Part shown: piece after piece, positions 56,001-60,394 of the stretch
Numbering within the stretch: position 1 is the stretch's first letter
Layout of the letters: every line of letters starts with the position of its first letter
From: Lepeophtheirus salmonis
Lineage: Eukaryota > Arthropoda > Copepoda > Siphonostomatoida > Caligidae
Direction: 5' to 3'
DNA length: 64,000 bases
NCBI RefSeq assembly: GCF_016086655.4
Contig: NC_052143.2
Span: 27,667,886 to 27,731,885 of the forward strand
Position numbers and translations under genes: made by a program
The notes under the pieces: model-generated
Database searches by the model: none
What the model saw: the letters and a program-made list of their open reading frames with translations, nothing else
What the model was told of the DNA's origin: nothing

Positions 56001-56131
56001 GAGATCTAATGAAGAAAAAACGTGAGAAGGCAGTGCTTGTAGACAGGATCTCAAGATGGCTTTTCCCAACGAGTTTTATTCTTTTAAATCTTGTCTACTG
56101 GGCATTGTTTGGAGATCATAATCTCTGGTGA
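10957..56131 (+). CDS. Cys-loop ligand-gated chloride channel subunit, HisCl-like (multi-exon gene)
   Basis: Predicted plasma-membrane pentameric channel subunit that opens a chloride pore on ligand binding. Exons: 10957-11015 (candidate), 15036-15151, 15204-15271, 27382-27608, 45536-45618, 54800-54934, 54990-55219, 55281-55487, 55550-56131; all introns are GT..AG and phases join without a break. The product is 568 aa, or 543 from the Met at 15052; the numbers here count from that Met. Visible features: sequon N35, WRPD at 95-98, sequon N78, Cys-loop C139/C153 with 13 residues between, a second loop-C pair C198/C209 as in glycine, GluCl and HisCl receptors, M1 about 222-243, PAR (250-252) before M2 (anion selectivity), M2 to about 268, M3 about 282-306, a long M3-M4 loop of about 210 aa with five prolines in a row, and M4 about 519-537. 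The ligand-binding domain and M1-M3 read most like arthropod histamine-gated channels. A sister group (pHCl or CG12344-like) cannot be excluded, so the ligand is inferred. No stop or frameshift is seen. Confidence 0.9.
11016..14301. other. putative intron 1, AT-rich
   Basis: Lies between the candidate signal exon and exon 2. Apart from the small antisense frame at 12.5 kb and the tandem repeat at its end, I see nothing. Confidence 0.45.
12549..12803 (-). other. small antisense ORF with signal-peptide-like start
   Basis: 84 codons from a true ATG. The N-terminus MYFNLIIIFSLHLCYF, followed by NAECSPC, looks like a secretion signal with nearby cysteines. The rest is basic and low in information. 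In AT-rich DNA hydrophobic starts arise by chance, and there is no supporting splice or homology evidence. Confidence 0.15.
14302..14705. repeat. degenerate tandem repeat, three units of 140-160 bp
   Basis: Units start at 14302, 14440 and 14601 with AAGATATTAA. Each then holds AAGTTAAGTTC-like, GGCAGAATGGGTTTAGCCTG-like and AAATTGGCTAAGGGTGA-like stretches and a CTAAGCTGAGTA-like tail. Non-coding; inside the intron before channel exon 2. Confidence 0.8.
15036..15151 (+). CDS. channel exon 2: mature N-terminus
   Basis: Acceptor TTTTCCATTTCAG ends at 15035 and a donor GTATAA starts at 15152. The reading frame is open through the acceptor, with an ATG at 15052. It encodes the N-terminal helix segment ending YDKMRPPKYK, a stretch strongly conserved in the HisCl group. 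Residues from Met15052 look like mature extracellular sequence and not a signal peptide, so a coding exon upstream is expected. Confidence 0.88.
15204..15271 (+). CDS. channel exon 3: first beta strands
   Basis: Separated from exon 2 by a 52-bp intron. Encodes NATEVLFHVTVMSLDTIDE and the residues to Met56, the first beta strands of the ligand-binding domain, with sequon N35-A-T. The donor is GTAAGT at 15272, followed by a 12.1-kb intron. Confidence 0.9.
15710..16105 (-). other. unrecognised 131-codon antisense open frame
   Basis: Open for 131 codons on - inside channel intron 3, with GC visibly above its flanks. It has no ATG at the front (first codon GTG). The protein is mixed and soluble-looking (QRPRGCQLKPRTLFGSSG, KANIAKRLTKMEQVLTGDL, PNIDGNRLDTVYLLCYW). 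I do not recognise a family. It could be a transposon-derived exon or a decayed retrogene. Confidence 0.35.
16106..17859. other. intron 3 (12.1 kb), 5' part: no feature seen
   Basis: AT-rich intron sequence between the antisense frame at 15.7-16.1 kb and the mariner fragment at 17.9 kb. Confidence 0.5.
17860..18152 (+). mobile_element. mariner-like transposase C-terminus and 3' end (CCGG|TA group)
   Basis: On + the frame reads DLHICHPSIDTLKASVHKHW and RHLKAI, the HPN..SLK block and C-terminus of mariner transposases, followed by a tail GTGTCCTAATTTCCATGC and the end CCCGG|TA. The tail matches that of the 26.4-kb copy (GTATCCTAATTTCC, then CCGG|TA). No 5' half is seen; the copy is truncated. 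It lies in channel intron 3. Confidence 0.72.
18153..19604. other. intron 3, AT-rich, no feature seen
   Basis: A 69-codon frame at 18737-18946 has no supporting feature. Confidence 0.5.
19605..20250 (-). repeat. R-A dispersed repeat, longest copy (about 645 bp)
   Basis: The most complete copy: left end near GGAAATTATGAATCGTG, then GCCGATTCAAATATAT, GGAGTTGGCAAAAAATTGAG, TTCTGAGGAGTGAACTTTCT, GGAGTTATAATTAAAAGTC, TGACAGCTAAGCTGCTCTCC and TTGATTTTCGGTA. Confidence 0.85.
20400..20725. repeat. GC-richer degenerate direct dimer, about 210-bp spacing
   Basis: AAGAAATTTATTATGCCTTG, GGCCCATCAG and CAACTTGTGGG (20430-20485) recur as AGAAGAATTTATCCTGCCTC, GGGACCAGCAG and CAACCTGTGGG (20650-20700). 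It lies between two R-A copies. No gene is supported. Confidence 0.6.
20795..21055 (+). repeat. R-A dispersed repeat with central deletion
   Basis: ACCGAAAATCAACATAGTAA and GGAGGAGAGCAGTGTAG are joined to CTTTTATGAC and the right end CGAGCCAGCTAAAAAATAC. The central stretch containing the AACAAGGACTT block is missing. Confidence 0.8.
21160..21390 (-). repeat. R-A dispersed repeat, partial
   Basis: Carries CTCTCATAGCTGCTT, TAATGAAACGTCATGTTGGC, TAAGCTGCTC and a CGGTTTCTTTTTTATTACAT end. Confidence 0.75.
21810..22015 (-). repeat. R-A dispersed repeat, partial
   Basis: Carries GTTTGCAGCTAATC, CACGTCATGAGAGCTAAGCT and TTGTTGATTTCCGGG. It lies 420 bp from the previous copy in the same orientation. 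Confidence 0.75.
22016..25019. other. intron 3, mostly featureless
   Basis: Slightly GC-richer patches at 22290-22400 and 22580-22680 and the hairpin at 23.94 kb are the only departures from AT-rich background. Confidence 0.45.
23936..23989. other. short inverted repeat (hairpin)
   Basis: CCGGCTCTTT (23936-23945) pairs with AAAGAGCTGG (23980-23989), one mismatch in ten, across a 34-base loop. The surrounding 90 bp is richer in GC than the intron. Function unknown. Confidence 0.5.
25020..25220 (-). repeat. R-A dispersed repeat, partial
   Basis: The GAAAATCGAGTGCATTTTTT end, TTGGCAAACTGGAGAGTAAA and the TACTAGGAGTTAACTTTC block are present; the central and left blocks are lost. Confidence 0.7.
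26350..26950 (+). mobile_element. mariner-like element, internally deleted (CCGG|TA group)
   Basis: On +, spread over frames: GGHNQWKSQVRAMEVAIQAN and PRDSMVLDANDMGVSKSTV (N-terminal helix-turn-helix), then after a deletion HVESRAFSICHPNIAVVKTS, VNEH and FRHRLKPII. It ends in CCTAATTTCC, then CATCCGG|TA. The DDE core is absent. A frame upstream (26229-26350, SKNEIRKIHLDQFKV) may belong to it, but I cannot place it. Confidence 0.78.
27382..27608 (+). CDS. channel exon 4: central ligand-binding domain
   Basis: Begins after TTTTCAG and ends at GTAAGT (27609). Encodes residues 57-131, including the LRLPDNMTSEYRLL region (sequon N78), the loop-A motif IWRPDSFF (94-101), IPNHYIWLW and ILYMVK. This is the longest extracellular exon and alone identifies the Cys-loop anion channel family. 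Confidence 0.95.
27857..28531 (-). mobile_element. mariner-like element, group M1, internally deleted
   Basis: Imperfect terminal inverted repeats: GGGTCTCCACTTAGCA (left, as complement) and AATCCCCACTTTGA (right), both next to TA. The - strand encodes the DDE landmark WAYSSHDLNPLEFAISG (near 28140-28200), where SSPDLNPL is the family form, followed by RLRVKAGTSCEGGLID, the usual transposase C-terminus. The N-terminal half is mostly missing. Right-end sequence, including the stretch before the start codon, matches the 45.8-kb copy. Confidence 0.8.
28532..29519. other. intron 4 (17.9 kb), 5' part: no feature seen
   Basis: AT-rich sequence between the M1 transposon and the ZNF622-like fragment. 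Confidence 0.5.
29520..29895 (+). pseudogene. ZNF622/REI1-like fragment, broken
   Basis: In three + frames the sequence spells pieces of the C-terminal half of ZNF622 (yeast Rei1), a cytoplasmic C2H2 zinc-finger factor in 60S ribosome maturation. From 29525 CCNELSKTF (family WCNE.GK.F), from 29551 HEKTSVQKNMLDKGH (family VQ.HM..K.H), from 29610 EGGAFIEFEKYYDNISSY, then SGYELTLLSVSKIRHSSLF (family LPSG..IGHRSL) with RNFKRR, and from 29864 WVTATS (family GWTG.TG). Two frameshifts and stops at 29596 and 29837 break it. No introns are visible, so a processed copy is likely. It lies in channel intron 4. Confidence 0.72.
29896..32154. other. intron 4, no supported gene
   Basis: 31020-31540 is less AT-rich, with CT-rich runs. 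A 67-codon frame at 31588-31791 contains a hydrophobic segment (CCIILLSIFVIYL) but no other support. Confidence 0.45.
32155..33002 (+). mobile_element. possible piggyBac-like transposon scrap
   Basis: Two short + frames (32155-32343, 32760-33002) lie in a stretch of fairly coding-like composition. The second ends RQCCKGPMCKGNSKTECS, resembling the Cys-rich zinc-binding tail of piggyBac-like transposases with later cysteines lost. The first (HILVTIHPPGHKN) shows nothing diagnostic. This is a weak assignment; an unrelated pseudogene is equally possible. Confidence 0.3.
33670..34043 (-). mobile_element. mariner-like element fragment, group M1 (5' end)
   Basis: The right end GGGTCCCCAACTCTG|TA matches the M1 terminal repeats. 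On the - strand a start MSDQQKKSLRV sits at the same distance from the end as MSEKQQK in the 45.8-kb copy. Below about 33840 the sequence no longer resembles transposase, and the left end is not identified. Confidence 0.6.
34044..35664. other. intron 4, no feature seen
   Basis: AT-rich; no coding or repeat block that I can place. Confidence 0.45.
35665..36352 (-). mobile_element. mariner-like element, group M2, internally deleted
   Basis: The right end AAAATCCCCACTCGG|TA is a good terminal repeat. On - the N-terminal helix-turn-helix region reads PKEIIEFTKLSK, then FYDIGKAFEEFDGSKK, then NSILSENPKDMC. The C-terminus reads ASIFEAVASFDKEFLIKD and CARFRVRLEAVI. These are typical mariner/Tc1 transposase ends in arthropods. 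The catalytic DDE core between them is missing and several stops are present. Confidence 0.8.
36353..37589. other. intron 4, no feature seen apart from an (AT)n run
   Basis: AT run at 37230-37247; short frames here are of random composition. Confidence 0.5.
37590..37850 (-). repeat. R-A dispersed repeat, partial
   Basis: GTCTTTGTTGGACTTAGAGT, GGAGGATCGACATTGGATG, AAGTGTCATGACATCTAAGC and TGGGGTTACCATTTTAA. A second copy in the opposite orientation follows within 300 bp. Confidence 0.8.
38150..38370 (+). repeat. R-A dispersed repeat, partial
   Basis: AAGACGTTTTATGATATTAG, TGCAAGTAGCTATGA, AAACAAGGACTTACATTTAT and CAGTGTTACTCTCTTTTC. Confidence 0.75.
38591..39089 (-). other. two overlapping antisense frames, possibly one broken gene piece
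   Basis: A 77-codon frame (39089-38856, ATG start, MKSPKIILELTCDV) overlaps by 20 nt a 94-codon frame (38875-38591, MENNTSDVTYFIWGAL) on the same strand. A single frameshift would join them into about 165 codons. No recognisable domain. It lies in intron 4 between R-A copies and a tandem repeat. Confidence 0.25.
39370..40230. repeat. degenerate tandem repeat, three units of about 310-350 bp
   Basis: Landmarks recur in order: AAATAAATATATCTGAATTT at about 39403 and 40003 (diverged form near 39692), CAGCTGATGGTC at 39818 and 40130 (diverged at 39464), GATAAGAAAAAGAAAAACGG-like, and TTTTCTCGCTTAT-like blocks. Non-coding; in intron 4. Confidence 0.8.
40660..40950 (-). repeat. R-A dispersed repeat, partial
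   Basis: AGGAGTTATAAGTATGAGTC, CTTGTTTGACTCAGAG, CATAGCTGCTTGCAGCTAAT and CTGCTCTCCTCCAAAACATT, then a TAACATACCAGAAATG end. Confidence 0.8.
41300..43790 (-). mobile_element. LINE remnant with endonuclease and RT traces
   Basis: Read on the - strand from high to low coordinates: the end of an apurinic-type endonuclease (SDHKMVDLGF, near 43730), the finger motif KDDKASGPDN (about 43070-43100), GMKINVEKTS after the palm (about 42700), a 106-codon thumb/connection frame (42213-41893), and a tail with a Cys..Cys..His..Cys knuckle (YCED, then HAFVSC, near 41670-41720) continuing to 41469. Stops and frameshifts separate the pieces. I could not find a YxDD block, and the finger-to-GMKIN distance is about half the usual, so the catalytic core seems deleted. 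It lies antisense in channel intron 4. Confidence 0.82.
43996..44400 (-). other. unrecognised open frame upstream of the LINE
   Basis: 134 codons without a stop, basic and Lys/Tyr/Asn-rich, on the same strand and immediately 5' of the LINE endonuclease fragment. It may be a decayed part of the LINE 5' region, but I see no diagnostic motif. Composition is like the AT-rich background. Confidence 0.25.
44401..45535. other. intron 4, 3' part: no feature seen
   Basis: AT-rich up to the acceptor of channel exon 5. Confidence 0.5.
45536..45618 (+). CDS. channel exon 5: Cys-loop
   Basis: Preceded by TTATCTTTTCAG and followed by GTAAGT. Encodes LTLVLSCPMHF and then YPHDTQTC: the signature Cys-loop with C139 and C153 separated by 13 residues. 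It stands alone between introns of 17.9 and 9.2 kb. Confidence 0.95.
45787..46374 (-). mobile_element. mariner-like element, group M1, 588 bp, TA-flanked
   Basis: Bounded exactly by TA dinucleotides (45785-45786 and 46375-46376) with inverted ends CAGATTGAGGATCCAA and TTGGATCTACACTCTG. The - strand holds a 114-codon frame (46224-45880) starting MSEKQQKGK, joined by an internal deletion to the C-terminal part. In another frame the C-terminal part reads CASHPNLGSLQDD, the usual HPN..SL block. It is a non-autonomous deletion derivative. The frame is open but lacks all three catalytic acidic residues in proper context. Confidence 0.83.
46375..49309. other. intron 5 (9.2 kb), 5' part: no gene seen
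   Basis: Near 47990-48045 TTTGACTTT and AAAGTCAAA form a 9-bp inverted pair; otherwise AT-rich background. Confidence 0.45.
49310..49420 (-). repeat. R-A dispersed repeat, short fragment
   Basis: Only the TTTGTTGCGGAGTTGTAAGT, ATAAGTCCTATTTGGACTTA and AGTAGAATTTAAGG core is kept. Confidence 0.65.
50099..50404 (-). other. coding-like antisense stretch with two stops
   Basis: 102 codons on - from ATG at 50404 with only two stops. The second half, RPRTVDQYYKEHKQISKEEL and RRFKEEIADC, is hydrophilic and protein-like. I do not recognise a family; it may be a pseudogene scrap in intron 5. Confidence 0.2.
51265..51440 (+). repeat. R-A dispersed repeat, partial
   Basis: GATAAGCTCATGGCCTTTCA, TGAAATTAGCTGCTAGCAGC, AAATAAATACCAACACC and CTCCGAGTCCAAAG. 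Confidence 0.65.
51735..52035 (-). repeat. R-A dispersed repeat, partial
   Basis: GAAAATCGAATGAACTTTTT, TTCATGAGGAGTGAATTACC, GACGGAGAGTAACC, TTTTAAGTCCTGGTTGGATT and CAGAGTAGAAATGA, then ends in GACATGTTGATTATCGG. Confidence 0.75.
52036..53539. other. intron 5, no feature seen
   Basis: AT-rich. The frames at 52188-52439 and 53423-53629 are of random composition; the latter runs into the transposon remnant. Confidence 0.45.
53540..54073 (-). mobile_element. mariner-like transposase remnant (CCGG|TA group)
   Basis: The right end ACTCCGG|TA (TA at 54074-54075) is a 5' terminus. The - strand frame 53864-53607 contains PWIQQIAVDLPWDWEQDSAP and CHVSDWFL, the central catalytic block of mariner transposases (QDSAPAH in intact members), continuing to YFFVWATSNI and IKELPRNRLLP. 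The N-terminal region is largely missing and stops interrupt it. The left terminus is unclear. Confidence 0.78.
54800..54934 (+). CDS. channel exon 6: loop B to loop C
   Basis: Follows CTATTTTTAG and ends at GTAAGA. Encodes SHTTDDLIFTW, the IELPQLEL strand and the start of loop C (C198, then VYSTG). An ATG in the upstream intron (54742) extends the frame by chance; the phase to exon 5 is exact, so the acceptor at 54800 is preferred. Confidence 0.94.
54990..55219 (+). CDS. channel exon 7: loop C, M1, M2
   Basis: A 55-bp intron precedes it. Encodes QFTC (C209, closing the second disulphide), RRLGYYLFHTYVP into M1, SWISFWIKPE, the anion filter PAR (250-252) and M2 TLGVTSLLTL, then the M2-M3 linker to LPPVSYIK. 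The donor is the weaker GTTATC. Confidence 0.95.
55281..55487 (+). CDS. channel exon 8: M3 and start of cytoplasmic loop
   Basis: Follows a 61-bp intron. Encodes M3 beginning AIDVFMSGC and running through LSLMEYALVNIV, then a basic cytoplasmic start (EKKKSRG). The donor is GTATGA at 55488. Confidence 0.94.
55550..56131 (+). CDS. channel exon 9: M3-M4 loop, M4 and stop
   Basis: Follows a 62-bp intron. It encodes 193 residues: a polar Asn/Gly/Ser/Pro-rich loop with PPPPP and a basic helix before M4 (KKKREKAV), then M4 RWLFPTSFILLNLVYW, and stops with TGA at 56129-56131. The loop is much longer than in typical insect HisCl subunits. Confidence 0.93.
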   Translation, partial: TIATKFGNDVSRDKSFSTFLPNSNSIGDNGNSVPRGHTCVHLRNPSRQINHIDPYTGNPTGDSGYGDIPPVQNEPYFVSQESNGNGTDGGDISEYSNNSSSHPRINSHQPASPPPPPNGDIGGLHNNNVISQQGMKNLVHDVQLKRQKEIRDLMKKKREKAVLVDRISRWLFPTSFILLNLVYWALFGDHNLW

Positions 56132-56341
56132 ATTAATAATTGTAAAAAATCTTATGAAATAGTAAGATATCTCCTCACTTATTCCACCTTTTTACTACAG
56201 CATGCTCTAATCAAATTATATATTTAATCAAATTTATGTTAACAATACATAATGTCGGAAAAAACTGAGGTATATTTCAACAACAGATATTGCCACTATT
56301 TTTATAATTAAAGTATTCTTTTTGAAACTATCTAAGAATCA

Positions 56342-56372
56342 GTATATATATATACCGTATATATATATATAT
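56342..56372. repeat. (AT)n microsatellite
   Basis: Alternating TA/AT run broken once by CCG, in the channel 3' flank. Similar shorter runs lie at about 13584-13600 and 37230-37247, and a (GT) run at about 7511-7525. Confidence 0.85.
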
Positions 56373-56373
56373 G

Positions 56374-56379
56374 AATAAA
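56374..56379 (+). promoter_or_regulatory. candidate poly(A) signal AATAAA
   Basis: First AATAAA after the channel stop codon, 243 bp downstream, beside an (AT)n run. A second AATAAA lies at 56555-56560, only 4 bp before the M2 transposon copy. Either could end the mRNA. Confidence 0.45.
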
Positions 56380-56564
56380 TAATTATATATGTACATATTT
56401 ATAAATTGATATTGAACAAAATATATTTACTAAATATGTATAATTTGCGTCCACAATATACTTTATAAAAACAATGTATTCATTTTTTTTAACATTCTTT
56501 GTAAGATACTTATATATAAATATATATATACACCAATATATGTAATAGATATGCAATAAATATA

Positions 56565-57260
56565 CATTGTGAGGATTTGAAATCTGGAGCAAGTTTAGAC
56601 CTTAACATCTTGAAAATCCTAAAAATCTATGTTGATTAGAGTATGTTTATCAGGTTCAACTGACAAAATTGTAAAAGAAAAAAAATCCTTGAGATGTCTT
56701 TTAAATACTAACACCGTGCGCCCATTATTGTGGGCCTCTGTGATGGACCCACGCTAAAGGATAAAAATAACTACATTAATAATGAGGCCAGAAAACTTGA
56801 AATTAATGTTAACAGATTTGGTGTCATGCTATAGTTTTAATTTGCTGTAGTTTGTCTAAATCGGGTAATAGGAACCGGATTTTTTTCTTGAGAACCCAAC
56901 AATGTTTTTGGTCAATATATTTTAAGCAAGGGGAATGTGGCCTCCCAGCTCGCCAAATCCTAACTCCTTTACTACTACGTGTGAGGGGTATCGGAGAGAG
57001 TCCAATAAACGTGCAGAAAACACTGAAACCCCTTGCATGCTTCCATTTTTGAGGCAGTGGCCGACATAGACAAGAAGTTCCTCATTAAGGCCTGTCCAAG
57101 TGTTGGAGTCAGGTTGAAGGTAGAGGTTTTGGGGTTGAGTGATTCACTTCACTATGGACCCCCTATATGTACGAGAAAAATATTTGTGAACTGCTGAATT
57201 AATTTCGGGAAATAAATTGGTGTATCTATTCAATTTTCCAGATTTAAAATCCCCTCTCTG
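56565..57260 (+). mobile_element. mariner-like element, group M2, 696 bp, TA-flanked
   Basis: Flanked by TA on both sides (56563-56564, 57261-57262), with inverted ends CATTGTGAGGATTTGAAATC and GATTTAAAATCCCCTCTCTG. On + it carries the decayed DDE region WPPSSPNPNS (SPN for the usual SPD), ESNKRAENTETP, then SIFEAVADIDKKFLIKACP. Frameshifts and stops kill the frame, and the N-terminal and central parts are shortened. It sits 434 bp after the channel stop codon. Confidence 0.85.
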
Positions 57261-57872
57261 TAAATACATACATGAATTGGTATACCTATTTTTACACAAA
57301 TTTACGACGACTTATTGTAATAATTTATTTTTCTATAAACGTATAACCAAAAAAGTTGATTACTCGCCCATTCTATTTTGAAACAATGTGGAAACATCTT
57401 TCAAATTGAGTTGTATTTATCCTTTAATAAGAGAAAGTCATAAACAAAGATTTCAATATTTAGCGACAAAAATATATTAATTTAAAAAAAAATCATAATA
57501 AAAAACTGCACTTTAATGCAACTCGTCAAATGTTAGAACTCACACCGTAGCCAGGGACGGTTCAACAGTTAAAAAATCAAATATAATTTACAAAAAATCG
57601 ACTGAATAATATTACCTAAATTTATCCTCACTTATTGAGTTTTGAATTTAATAAAATTATAAACTTTTTTAATTGAGCAGATTGAGTTGTACTAACAATG
57701 TATAAGTAAACATTATAGTATTCTAATTTATCTTAGAATTATCTTTGAATTTATTATACATAAATAGAGATAACTTTTGTAAGGAATATCTATAAGGATT
57801 ATTTAAGCAAAAACGGTTGTTGCGTTTGCTCTTTCTTCTTCTTTGTACATTATTTAATAGGTAGCCTTGGTG

Positions 57873-58751
57873 GTAGAGATTTCACGTTTTTCAAATGATG
57901 ATGGACATGGGACTTCCTTCAAAATGTTTTCATTTCTATAACGTGTAGAATTCTTTCTAATTCCTACATATGAAACAGTTAAAATAGATTTATATACAGC
58001 CATACTTTCTAAGCAGCTCTGTATTGTTGAAAAGATGTTTCTTTGCTACGTTTTCATGAATTATATCTATGGTAGTGTTCGACTCATACCTTGGCATTCC
58101 TTACCACAAAACACGATGAGCAGCACCCCATGAAAATAAGATTTTCTCGACTGATCTGTTTGATATACAGTAATTCTCTATTCCAAGAGGGGATTTTTCG
58201 TTATGTCAATAAAAATCTTCTTTGAAAGAAGGAAGGCAATTTGAATAAAAAAAAAGTCTTCAGTCAAGATTTTTCTTCGTTAACTTCCTCCATTTTCTTT
58301 TTCAATATTCGAAAGCCATTATAATAAATTTGAAAAATGTGCATTTATTATTTTATTTTCCTGAATAAGACATAAAATAGTTCATTTCACAGTACCAATG
58401 TATTATTATGTAAAAAATATTCCATTACACCCTTTCCTCACTATTTTTCATTTCATTAATGCTGACTCGGTGTTTCTCCACTTTTCAAAATAATATTAAT
58501 TCATATTTTTTGAAGTGTAGTTTCCCTATTTAAAAGGGTTTTTGTTGTATTACATTCAAAATATTTTTGAAATTTCAGATTCTTCAGTAATGTATGAAAA
58601 AAATTCATAAACTCTTTATGGAAATACTAATCAATAATTATTACAATGTGTCACATGTAGGAATTAGAAAGAATTCTACACGTTATAGAAATGAAAACAT
58701 TTTGAAGGAAGTCCTAGGTCCATCATCATTTGAAAAACGTGACATCTCTAC
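57873..58751. mobile_element. 879-bp element with 105-bp terminal inverted repeats
   Basis: The left arm 57873-57977 and right arm 58647-58751 are reverse complements over about 105 bp with only around six or seven differences. Both contain TAACGTGTAGAATTC, or its complement. The 669-bp interior is AT-rich, with no ORF of note. Long inverted arms around a non-coding core suggest a foldback or MITE-like DNA transposon. I could not define a target-site duplication. Confidence 0.75.
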
Positions 58752-58822
58752 AGACACAAATATTTAAAAAAAGGTACTATTTTTGATATCCATATTGCAT
58801 ACGCTGGTACTTTAGTCTATGA

Positions 58823-59091
58823 TTATGGCTACAATTGAAGGTCAAGAACTTGCCTCATAGCATCGATATTCGGTATGGACTGCAGGGAGCTTTTCTAGGG
58901 AAAAAGGTACAATATGATCAAGCCATTAATAGACAGATTGGACCTGTCCTGTTGCAAGACATATTTCTCAAGGGACGGAGACAGGATTTGGGGTCCCAGT
59001 AACAACTTTGGATTTGGGGCCTCCCTCGTTTCGTACATTCATCTGTTCGGGAAACACCTACATCATGATCCCACCATTGAATATATGTAAT
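58823..59091 (+). other. unrecognised coding-like fragment
   Basis: A 59-codon frame (58823-59002) containing RYGLQGAFLGKKVQYDQAI and RQIGPVLLQDIF runs into a second frame reading WGPSNNFGFGASLVSYIHLF to 59091, as after a frameshift. GC is above background. I cannot name the protein. It starts just outside the right arm of the inverted-repeat element. Confidence 0.25.
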
Positions 59092-60394
59092 CATTATGGA
59101 GTGTTTTTCTGCAAAGATGAAGATGTATCATGACAAGAAAATTCAAAAGTAAAAGTTATAAATATGTACAAAATCTGTTTCTATCTAATTGACTATTTAT
59201 TTATCAAAATGCTATCTGTTTCCATCCCACCCAGGTAGGTTAGCTAGCAGCCTTTGTTCCTTTTTTTAGAGCTAAATGTTCGGTGCACATAGTAAAGCAG
59301 TTCAAAAGCAAGTATTGTAATTCAAAGATCTTCCTAGGAAAAATAAAAATGTTATCAGTCAATAATTTGTTAAATCAAATTGGATCCCCAGTTTATTACA
59401 TTTTCTAAGAGTTAAATTCATAGACAGCTATCATATAAAGCAATTTGTAAAAATTATGCTTTCCAACTGCATACATTATCAATTTGTTTGGTACAATGAA
59501 CTAGTGCTGATTTGAAAAACCAACTTGGCATCAAGACAGCAAAGTGAATTACAAAACAAGGAATGTAAATAACAAAATGATATTTTGAAAAATACACATT
59601 AAGTTAATAGGAGGCTTGGTTTTCACTAAAGTGGCGGGAGTAAAATACAACATTATGCTATTAGGGTAGAGGGTAATTATAGTCGGACTTATTTTTCTAT
59701 TCTATAGCTTTAAAAGATTATTTTGAAAATAATTACTGGAGTTTCTTCAAAGCTATTTGTCTAATGTAACTCGCCACCCTTTCCACTTAGTAGACAAGTC
59801 TCTGTGACCTTTAATGAGGTCCTTCGCAGGAGGATTTATAGTTTAAGGTCCCTGCTTATTAAGGGGCAACATACTTCTCCAATATATTATTTTCAATGGG
59901 TAACAAGCTAGAATCAAACTTAAAATCATTTATTGAAGCTACTGTATGTATAAATATATAACTATAGAATATTAAGCAATTTATCTAATTTTCATATTAG
60001 TAAAATATGTATATGAGTGATGAAAACAAAGAATGATAATGATAAAAAAAAGTAGAAAGAAAAGAAAAACTTGATTTTTCTTTTTCTAGCTATTTTTGTT
60101 TCTTAACATAGAAAAGTATATTATTATATAAATTTTATCACTTTTTCGGGAAAAAAAAATCATAAAAACAGGACTTGTTGTTACTGCTTAGAAATAAATA
60201 GAATTTAATAAAAGTTGGTGAACCCGCTATATCTTCTCTAAGATAAAGGACGAAATTGAATTATAGGCAAGAGTAAAAATTGATGTTGGTATGATTAGGT
60301 TTTTAACCAGCTTATCTTAAATGAAGTTCTTACTTTAAAATATTATTAAATCTTTGACGCCCTCATTCTGTTGATTAGTTATAATAATATTTCT
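59092..60394. other. 3' intergenic, no feature seen
   Basis: Slightly GC-richer patches at 59215-59260 and 59760-59870, with no frame or repeat that I recognise. Confidence 0.45.
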
